Part shown: positions 26,090 to 33,116 of the stretch, piece by piece
How the letters are laid out: every line of letters begins with the position of its first letter
How positions within the stretch are numbered: the stretch's first letter is position 1
Source: Cyanophora paradoxa
Lineage: Eukaryota > Glaucocystophyceae > Cyanophorales > Cyanophoraceae
Assembly: GCA_004431415.1 (NCBI GenBank)
Contig: QPMI01000661.1
Location: forward strand, 1-33,116
DNA length: 33,116 bases
Reading direction: 5' to 3'
Program-made: the position numbers and the translations under genes
Notes under the pieces: generated by a model
The model's database searches: none
What the model saw: the letters and a program-made list of their open reading frames with translations, nothing else
What the model was told of the DNA's origin: nothing

Positions 26090-26209
26090 GTGTGACAGGT
26101 GTGACAGGTGTGACAGGTCTATCCCATCGATTTTGAAAATCAACTTTTCACCAGGGCTTTCCTTGGGATGGACCTGTCACACCTGTCACACAAACCATTT
26201 TCAGTAAGG
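26090..26209. repeat. Foldback repeat, copy 2 (core inverted)
   Basis: Three GTGTGACAG units (26090-26116), a 57-bp core (26117-26173), two CTGTCACAC units (26174-26191), then AAACCATTTTCAGTAAGG. Arms and tail match copy 1 in the same orientation, but the core matches copy 1 only as its reverse complement (50 of 57 positions by hand alignment). It lies just beyond the 3' end of the primase-helicase gene. Confidence 0.9.
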
Positions 26210-26249
26210 CTATAAAATATATGTAAATCTCAATCATTAATCGTTTTCT

Positions 26250-28567
26250 TTAATATTCGGCATCATCTTCATTGTCTTCCTGAACCCTTGTTATCTTTCG
26301 AATCCCAATATATCCTCTGGCAAGAATACCATTAACTCGTTTTCTTTCTGATTTAACATTGAAGATCTCCCTTACTCTTTTCATAACAGATACACATTCA
26401 ACTTTATCATCAACACTTTTGTATGATTTGTAAATGATATCACTGGAAACAAAGTCGTTAGCATTATGTGTAACCTCGAAATTATCTCGAAGCCATTCAC
26501 CAATCTTATCATTTTCAGCTATAAAGTTAATTCCCTGTTCAATAATCGATTGAGGGGACTTCTTAAGATCTCTTCAACCTCTTTGTTCTTCCACATATCC
26601 AGTAATATCTTCATGTGAGCCATCTTATACTCATCATCATTGTGTAGAAGTGTGAACAGAGTTGGGTCAGCTTTCTTTTGACCAGCTTCTGGCTTCTCTC
26701 TGAATATATTATTGAATCTCTGATAGGAAAGTCTTCTTTGAATTGCAAAGTCTGGTTTATTTATAGTCAAATTGTCATTAGTTGTAATGTAGACCTGAAA
26801 CATTGGGGTAAGGATAACTGGGTCTTTGAACAAGGCTCTCACAGTCATTTCATTTCCACCTGTGACCTCCTTAATCTTGGAGATCTGCAGTTTATCACCA
26901 TCTTCAGCCTCATTACTGAATACAAGTCGCTTTCCAAGGAGTTTGGCAAGTTCAGGAGTAGCCTCTGATGAGTTCTTTTTAGGCTTAGTCCAATAGGATA
27001 TTTCGAGAGGGCTGTAATAGCGACCAGATATCTGTTTGCAGTATTCCTGAACAAGTGATTTACCATTAGCACCAGCACCAGTCCACATATAGAACTTCTG
27101 GGATTTAGTTGATCCACTAAGGCAATTGCAATGGATGCCAGAAGATACTTTCGCTCTGCTGGATCATCCACAATCTCTTTATAAATCTGATTGAGATGCT
27201 CTATTTTCTTGGGTCTACATTCTCAGTATAATCATAACCCACAGTCTTACTCACCATATCTTCCAGTTTACCCTTTCTGAAAGTCATAGTGGTCAGATCA
27301 AATACACCATTTTCGAATCCAATCACATATGGAACTGTGTCAATCTTCTCAAGAATTCATCATCATTCAGCAGTGGGACAAGTCAGTCAGAAGGGATTTG
27401 CGAAATCCTGATTGTTTAAGATTTTGGCAATGGTCATCAATGTTTTGGATCTTTCTTCGAAAGCTGCTTTGTTTCCTCATCCTTTAAAGCTCTTTGACTA
27501 TAATGCACAGCCCTCCAAGGTATTGGGGGACAACAAGACGGCTTATATCTAGGTAAATCTTTAGGTTTGTGTCATCAAGCTCCCAAATCCCAGTATCAGT
27601 ATTGAGTTTGAACCATGACTTTTTGGAGTATCTCCAAGTGTGTTTAAGAACCTCTTTGCATACTAAACTCACATCATAATGAGCGCCACCAGAACCAGCG
27701 GATTTATCTATAAGATTAAAGATATCAGATTGCATTCCAATGCAGATGAATCGTTTTTTGCAATTTCCACTGTAGCTTGACACAATGTATTTGTTATCAT
27801 CTCCTTTAGCTTTCATAACAAACCAGTTATTCGATTCATGTGAACCATTGCAGCATGGGCAATTGAGTCCCTTGTTAGCAGCATCAAAGTTAAAGCCAAG
27901 TTCAGTTTTAGAGATTATATTGGATGCATAAATCCCATATCCACCAGCTCTTTGATAATATTGTTTTCCAGTTCATCATATGAGGTAGCATTAGCAGTAT
28001 ACTCACTCTTATAGATGTAATTATCTATAATCCACTTTTTGAAGTCATCAGTAGGCTCATTGAAATCACAGGTATCATCCCATGGGGAGATCACCCAAGC
28101 CTTGTTGACACTGGGACAAACATTAATTAATCCAGAAGTTCCAGTTCCAGTGATTGTTTTCAGGTCAACCTTTTCAAAGCCTTTAAAGCCTGGAGCCTTA
28201 TCGGTGATTTTGAGTTTAGTGAACTCCTCAGGTCGTTTAAAGTAGACATGATAGCCTTTTTTAGTTTTTGCCATGGGCTGATTGGCATCAAAGTCATCAG
28301 GAAACATATCCGGAATTTGTCAAAGTCCTCCTCATCATCAAAGTCAATAACCATCATGTTGTCTGAGAGCAGAATGCCCCAAGATACATACTGATTAGTT
28401 GCCAGCGCTTCCTCATACTTTTCCCAGGACCAAGCACCTCCCTTATGCTTGAAAACAGGGTCTTTGCTGTCAGGTTTCACTGGGATAATCATGTTTTTGG
28501 CTAGATCCTCATCAGATCTGAGCCAGTTAGCGAGCGATTTGAGCGATTTAGTCTGTTTGGCGTTCAT
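26250..28567 (-). CDS. PrimPol-D5/SF3 primase-helicase, several frameshifts
   Basis: A replicative primase-helicase of nucleocytovirus D5 style, ~770 codons. In order: N-terminal archaeo-eukaryotic primase (28567-~28000) with HKGGAWSWEKYEEAL, catalytic DxD in MVIDFDDEED, GYHVYFKRP and DLKTITGTGTSGLINVCPS; a zinc-knuckle segment LNCPCCNGSHES (about 27850); D5_N-like HYDVSLVCKEVLKHTWRYSK (about 27670); SF3 helicase with Walker A TGAGANGKSLV (about 27080), Walker B RLVFSNEAED (about 26925) and motif C VYITTNDNL (about 26770); C-terminus ending EDNEDDAEY at 26250. Frame changes lie near 28310, 27900, 27480-27170, 27090 and 26520. SF3 enzymes unwind DNA as hexamers and the primase part makes primers. 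Confidence 0.85.
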
Positions 28568-28589
28568 TTTCAGCGATTGGGGTCCCTTT

Positions 28590-28618
28590 TATATATATAG
28601 AAGATTTTTCTTTAAGTA
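28590..28618 (-). promoter_or_regulatory. Early-type promoter of the primase-helicase gene
   Basis: Read on the minus strand, CTTAAAGAAAAATCTTCTAT leads into a TATATATA box, 23 bp before the helicase ATG at 28567. The same TTTAAAGAA...TCT..TATATA arrangement precedes the genes starting at 29032, 29713 and (weaker) 30077. Confidence 0.6.
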
Positions 28619-28777
28619 GTTTTGGGTCCCCAATCATTTTTTGTTGGAAATCGAGAAAGTATCCCTACGAAATTTATCCACATGATATATCGAGTGGTTT
28701 AGATACAAAAAGGATGAATGGGTATTTCAGCGAATAAACAGCATATCCCAGCCTAGTAATATGCTGGGAAAAATAAT

Positions 28778-29032
28778 TTAGACATGTTTCAATTTTCTCC
28801 CTCTATTTGAGTAAGGGACATCATACAAATACTTGACAAAGCAGACTGCATTGGCTGCATACTTTCGCTGACATGAACTTGCTATTTTCATTGCTCTATA
28901 GGTATCATCGGTTTGATATAGATCTCTAAGCTGTGTGGCTATTTTTTCGTTAAACTTTTTGATTTGAGCCTTACCTTTTTCAGTTTGCTGGTACCTCTTC
29001 ATAGCTCTCTTCTGGGCTTCACTGAGTGGCAT
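28778..29032 (-). CDS. Small basic protein
   Basis: An intact 84-aa protein starting MPLSEAQKRAMKRYQQTEKG. It is strongly basic and helical with regularly spaced Tyr, and ends in NRGRKLKHV. It shares its Lys/Arg/Tyr helix style with the proteins at 5350 and 25468. It has an upstream copy of the early promoter motif (29051-29080). A nucleic-acid-binding role is likely from composition alone. Between it and the helicase gene (28619-28777) no gene was seen. Confidence 0.55.
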   Translation of the reverse strand: MPLSEAQKRAMKRYQQTEKGKAQIKKFNEKIATQLRDLYQTDDTYRAMKIASSCQRKYAANAVCFVKYLYDVPYSNRGRKLKHV

Positions 29033-29050
29033 TTTTCCTCTGTCTCTCTT

Positions 29051-29080
29051 AATATATATAGAGAATTCTTTAAATCATTT
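29051..29080 (-). promoter_or_regulatory. Early-type promoter of the 29032 gene
   Basis: On the minus strand ATGATTTAAAGAATTCTCTA precedes a TATATATT box about 20-40 bp before the ATG at 29032. Confidence 0.55.
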
Positions 29081-29713
29081 TTTGTTTTGTGGTTTCTGGA
29101 TATTTCTTTGAACAATATGTAAGCAACATTTCTTCAAACTCCTCAGGGCTTGCATGTTGTTTGCAATCACATGTTGCTGATGGCACAGGAAAGACTTTGG
29201 GCAGATTGGCTTTTTACAATCACATTTGTACATGTGGTATTCATTGTGTTTGCGATCACTGAACATTTTGATGACATCATTCGCAAATTTGTTTTTAAAC
29301 TTTCATATTTTTTCCAATGGAGCCTATCACACAACGGAATATAATTATAGAACTGATTTGCATCCGTCAAATAATGACAAAGACCAAGATCATAGAAATC
29401 ATCTCGAAACCAGACTTGCAGAGAGTTGTTCAAGAGGTTTTGTGTGTGAATCCTTGCAATGTATGAAAGAAATGAATATTCACACCTGCAAAGAGGACAT
29501 GATATGCAATAGTTGCTCTCTGCAAGCATCATTTCTGGGTATCCTTCAAACTGTCTGAAAGCTTTTTGTGCGCAGCAGTAGAACGGGATACTCATTAGAG
29601 TCATGAACCTTATATATATACTTTATAATGCAGGCTTCACAAAAGAAATGCTCACAAGCAAGCTCAATGATTGTATTCCTTTGAATAGTTTTGAAACAGA
29701 TTGGGCAGGACAT
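29075..29713 (-). CDS. RING-finger protein 1 (putative E3 ubiquitin ligase), two frameshifts
   Basis: From ATG 29713 the frame begins MSCPICFKTIQRNTIIELAC and continues EHFFCEACIIKYIYK: Cys ligands CPIC, C-x-H, C-x-x-C in RING order. It changes frame near 29560-29600, after which CISCPLCRCEYSF supplies the last CPxC pair. A second change near 29270 leads to a Cys/His-rich tail (YKCDCKKPICPKSFLCHQQH) ending at 29075. RING domains recruit E2 enzymes; viral ones often redirect host ubiquitination. The ATG is directly preceded by the early promoter motif, which fixes the start better than the open frame from 29604 does. Confidence 0.7.
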
Positions 29714-29720
29714 CTTTGAT

Positions 29721-29757
29721 ATATCTATATAGAAGATATTTCTTTAAATCATTTTTT
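29721..29757 (-). promoter_or_regulatory. Early-type promoter of RING gene 1
   Basis: On the minus strand TGATTTAAAGAAATATCTTC is followed by TATATAGATATATC, ending 7 bp before the ATG at 29713. Closest match to the helicase promoter. Confidence 0.6.
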
Positions 29758-29787
29758 TGTTGCTCAGCCAAATGTAATGTTTCAACA

Positions 29788-30077
29788 TCACATGCATTGT
29801 AGTCCAGAATGTGAATAAGGTGAACTCTGATACTGTAATGTGTTTCTACAGAATGGGCATTTTGTATTCCGACTATTCCTCTTGCTGTTTCATGCATCTA
29901 TACAGACTGTCTTGAAGCATTGATCACATACAAACTGATCATAGCTAGTCTCATCACATTTACATAAACTGCATAGAATGCGTTTATATTCTGAGTTTTC
30001 ACAGGTTTCATTTCTTTCTTTAATACTTCTCATGAATGGCTGAAATAGCTAAGCGTTCTTTGACCGTCCGGATTCAT
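29788..30077 (-). pseudogene. RING-like zinc-finger protein 2, broken by in-frame TGA
   Basis: A short ORF starts at ATG 30077 (MNPDGQRTLSYFSHS) just after a TATA-rich promoter. A one-base shift near 30035 leads into a frame reading RILCSLCKCDETSYDQFVCD then QCFKTVC. An in-frame TGA (29890-29892) interrupts it, and the same frame resumes with RNTKCPFCRNTLQYQS to a second stop at 29788. The Cys spacing (CxxC, CxxC, C, CPFC) is RING-like and only complete across the TGA. Either the gene is a pseudogene or the TGA is an error. It is next to RING gene 1 in the same orientation. Confidence 0.55.
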
Positions 30078-30090
30078 TCTTGCTATTTGG

Positions 30091-30130
30091 CTTCTATATA
30101 TATACAATATAAAATTCCTTAAGTATTTTT
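30091..30130 (-). promoter_or_regulatory. Early-type promoter of RING gene 2
   Basis: On the minus strand AATACTTAAGGAATTTTATA precedes TATATATATAGAAG, ending 14 bp before ATG 30077. A weaker version of the shared motif. The sequence also lies upstream of the plus-strand gene at 30188. Confidence 0.45.
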
Positions 30131-30187
30131 CGCGTTCGGAATATCCCCATTTAAAACCTCCCTTTTATTAGGAACAAGTTAGGAACA

Positions 30188-30439
30188 ATGCCCCGAATTA
30201 GCAACAGACTCATTAGAGAGAAGAAATGGGAACTCATGGGATTACTGGGAACACTGTATGCAGCCCATGAAATCACAGAGGCTGAATATGACCGGGAAAT
30301 CGGATTTATTTCAAGGGGCAGACCCACTTTAGCAAAATTAACCAGAAAAGCCAATAACCTCTATGACAAAGTTGAGACTCTTGATGAACTCGATCGCCTG
30401 AGGCAAATAGAACCAGAGGAGAAGATGGAACAGCCATGA
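30188..30439 (+). CDS. Small helical protein overlapping the pPolB start
   Basis: An 83-aa protein (MPRISNRLIREKKWELMGLL), basic at the N-terminus and acidic at the C-terminus (EEKMEQP), predicted mostly helical. Its stop overlaps the next ATG as ATGA (30436-30439). In a nuclear virus such coupling is unusual, so this could be the first part of the polymerase polypeptide separated by a frameshift. Not recognised. Confidence 0.5.
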   Translation: MPRISNRLIREKKWELMGLLGTLYAAHEITEAEYDREIGFISRGRPTLAKLTRKANNLYDKVETLDELDRLRQIEPEEKMEQP

Positions 30440-33116
30440 ATGAATTATATCGCTGGCTCACATACAGAGCCAGAAGGGAAGTTGTGGTAGATGTGATTGA
30501 ATATTTAGATAGAATTGCAACCTCTCTACCAAAACGTTTAAGAGATAGTCTGGATCAATTCAGGGCAATCAAAGTTCGCTTGTCGTTTATCTGCAAGTTC
30601 GTAAAAGTCAGCAATCCACAGGTTTGGATATCGAAATACATTTACAGCGATTATTTTGTATTAACCAAATCGAGAAATATTCGAACTGAGCTGAATAAAG
30701 CAGCCCAAATGTGTCAGGAACAGATGAATGTTGTGATAGCTATCGATTGAGAGAATCGAAATGCTAAGAGTTGCTATTATGAGTTATGCCCCAACTGGTG
30801 GCTGCTATGTTAAAACACCAGAATCAATTGCAGCTAAGAAAGCCACAGTGAATATTCGAAATATTGATGATTCTTGCTTTGAAAATGCCATTTTGGCATG
30901 GATCCATAGGAAAGATGTAATTCCCACAAGAGAAGAGTGAGCTTACACAATATCGCAAATGGAAATACTCACCAACCACATACAATCCTTTGGCTCTCAA
31001 TTTTCGACAATATCCCATTCCCTGTTCCTGTGGATGCTGAAATCATTGATAAATTCGAATCTCAAAATGCAGGCATCAGCATAAACATATTTGGAATGGA
31101 TGAGGTTATATATCCCCTGCATCAATCCAGCAACCCAGGCAGAGAAAGCAAAAGATTAATCTAATGCTCATTCATGATGATGAAGGGAATGGTCACTATA
31201 TTACTATCATGTCCCTTTCAAGACTTCTCAGAGTTGCCCTTGATAAAACCAAGGATCAAAAGTTACACTACTGTGATACATGCTTATCTCGATTCAGGTC
31301 TGAGGCTAAACTCACTGCTCATGTGGACTCAAACAGATGCATTGATTGGAGACTCTCAAAGGGAATCACCCTAACCTGGACACCACATAGAGTTTGGACT
31401 GAAAAACCTCAGGAAAACTGTCTGGCTTCCTGTTTGTGGTTACTGCAAGATTGAACATAGAAGCATCCCCATTGATGCATCGAAATCCAAGAGAAAGTCT
31501 CAGCAGTCAACTAGAATAGTCACTGGGGCAGATGTTCAGGAGTTTCGATTTGAGGGTCAGGATCCAATGGGAGGTCTGTTTGAATGCTTGGAGTCCAAAG
31601 CAAGAGAGCTAATCGATTTCCTGTTTCACCAATATTCCATGAATGAACTCACAGATGAGCAAAAGGCTTTTACAGGCTACAAACACTGTTACCTTTGCAG
31701 TGAGGTTCACCAAGGAAAACTTCAAATGCAGGGATCATGATCACCACACAGGTCATTACATTGCACCTGCATGCAGAAACTGCAATCTCCATAGGAGAAT
31801 CTCAAAGCAAACAAAGTAGCAGTGGTTGTTGACCAAATGGATGACTGTGGACATTCATTTTCAGAAAAATAGCAGGCATGGGTGATAAAAAGCGAATCGA
31901 AATCCTTTCGAAAAACTTTGATCAATACCTTTCATTGCAATGGGTTCTTTACAAGTTCATTGATGCAAGTAATTTTATGGATTTGGGCTGCTGATGTAGA
32001 TGAGTTAATGACAAATTCCAGGCTTTAGAAGGCTTTCACACTCAGTATATGGACTTGACCCAGTTCATTATGTATCTGCACCTGGGTTATCTTGGGATGC
32101 TATGCTTAGGACCACCAAGGCAAAAATAGAGCTTATAAGTGATGTAGAGCAATACGAATTTGTTGAGAGGGGAATCAGGGGTGGCTTTGCAACAATGCCT
32201 TGTAGGTATGCTGAGGCTGATGGTGAGAACTCCCATATAATGCTGTTTGATGCTAACAACTTGTATGGCTACTGTTTGAGTCAGCCAATCCCAGTTGGTG
32301 ATTTTAGATGGGAGACCGAATTCAACCCACAAGATAACAGATCCAGTTTCCTGGAAGTTGATCTGGATTACCCAATTAGGCTATATCTAGACCACAGTGA
32401 TTTCCCCCTAATTATTAACAAGAAAATAGTAGAATATGCAGAATTATCACAATATCAAAAGAGCCTATTAGATCTCTCAGGAGAAGAGCTTGATAAAACC
32501 CCTAAGCTAACTGCAACCTTTGGTTCTGTGACCAACTATGTGATTTCTGAGCCTCTTCTACAGTATCTGTTGGACAAAGGGTGAAACTAAAGAAGGTTCA
32601 CAGGGTCCTATCATTTACTGTGGCTCCTGTAATGAAACCCTACATTGAGCTGAATACTGAGATGAGAAGGAAAGCAGTGAATAAATTCGAGGCTGATTTC
32701 TATAAGCTCATGAATAACTCAATCTATGGGAAATGCATTGAATCTGCAGAGGTAGATCTGTGGTTAAGATTGCAAACAGTGAGAAACTGTTTATGAAATA
32801 TGCAGCCTCCCATTGGTGAAATCAACAAGTCCCATAAACGAAAAAGCAGTTGCCTTTGAGTTTTACACAAAGCATGTGAAGCTAGATAAGCCAGTTGCTA
32901 TTGGGGCTTATGTTTTGGATGCAGCCAAACTGCATAACTACAAGTTCTTCTATGATACTGTAAGGTCCCAATGGACAAAAGCAAAGTTACTATTCCATGA
33001 TACTGACTCCTTTTGTCTATATATCGAATCTAAGACCCTACAAAAAGATATAGAGAATATATCTTATGCTTGGACCTAGGGGATCTAACAGAATGACCCC
33101 AGGTAAATACAAAAAT
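30436..33116 (+). pseudogene. Protein-primed family B DNA polymerase, element R, degenerate, runs off the window
   Basis: Pieces in order: an N-terminal domain (30436-30750) leading into LRVAIMSYAPTGGCY and KKATVNIRNIDDSCFENAIL (30761-30940); INIFGMDEVIYPLH (about 31090); a C2H2-type finger HYCDTCLSRF...H...C (about 31265); FKCRDHDHHTGHYIAPACRN, the family's DHCH-type zinc site (about 31720); RIEILSKNFDQYLSL (about 31900); GLDPVHYVSAPGLSWDAML (about 32050); motif A LFDANNLYGY (about 32250); motif B KLMNNSIYGK (about 32700); motif C FHDTDSF (about 32995). At least six frame changes occur. Exonuclease motifs look lost. Identity is secure; activity is doubtful. Confidence 0.85.

Noticed and set aside
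29890-29892. TGA read as an amino acid (alternative genetic code)
   Set aside because: Other genes in the window end in TGA where homologues are expected to end or show frameshifts in place of TGA readthrough; one internal TGA in a damaged gene is not enough.
29664-29897. 77-aa minus-strand frame MHETARGIVGIQ
   Set aside because: It overlaps the frame carrying the CPFC part of RING gene 2 and has no zinc ligands of its own; treated as a shadow.
31722-31925. 67-aa minus-strand frame across the R polymerase
   Set aside because: Antisense to the zinc-site and exonuclease region of pPolB, which is supported by family motifs.

Overview
The window reads as a piece of a eukaryotic (probably protist or algal) genome carrying endogenous DNA viruses of the polinton / polinton-like virus (PLV) type. 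The first ~415 bases are very GC-rich and encode exons of an RtcB-type tRNA ligase separated by short introns that begin with GC and end with AG. The composition then changes sharply and viral hallmark genes fill the rest: double-jelly-roll (DJR) major capsid protein, minor capsid proteins, A32-like packaging ATPase, protein-primed DNA polymerase B (pPolB), PrimPol/SF3 helicase and a retroviral-type integrase. No bacterial or phage operon structure, rRNA, tRNA or CRISPR array was seen.

Two viral elements lie side by side. Element L (about 640-8697) is a decayed polinton-like copy. It holds a 57-bp tandem repeat, broken unrecognised genes, a fragmented DJR capsid gene (2578-3720), a fragmented packaging ATPase (3766-4371), an intact HNH-AP2 endonuclease, a small AT-hook-like protein, an integrase and a pPolB whose N-terminal part is missing. 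The pPolB reading frame stops at a 282-bp MITE-like element with 27-bp perfect inverted ends and a TGA target duplication.

Element R (about 9200 to the window end, running off it) is larger and better preserved. Its left part is mostly on the minus strand: AdoMet decarboxylase, a zinc-binding protein, two paralogous virion-like proteins, and a very large phage-tail-fibre-like adhesin (12592-18609) that ends in a Peptidase_S74 autochaperone domain. The centre has a patatin-like phospholipase fused to a discoidin domain, two divergent minor capsid proteins, the DJR major capsid protein and the packaging ATPase. The right part is the replication and early region: PrimPol-D5/SF3 primase-helicase, RING-type zinc-finger proteins sharing a promoter motif, and a second pPolB running off the right edge.

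Read as a system, R would replicate with a primase-helicase and/or pPolB, build a DJR capsid, attach through a multi-domain fibre and modify membranes with a phospholipase that may be held on a surface ligand by its discoidin domain. Many genes carry single-base indels. Some may be assembly error, but the R pPolB also lacks recognisable exonuclease motifs and a block of its exonuclease domain, which argues for real decay. A foldback repeat occurs once near the left edge of R (9234) and once after the helicase (26090), with its 57-bp core inverted between the copies.
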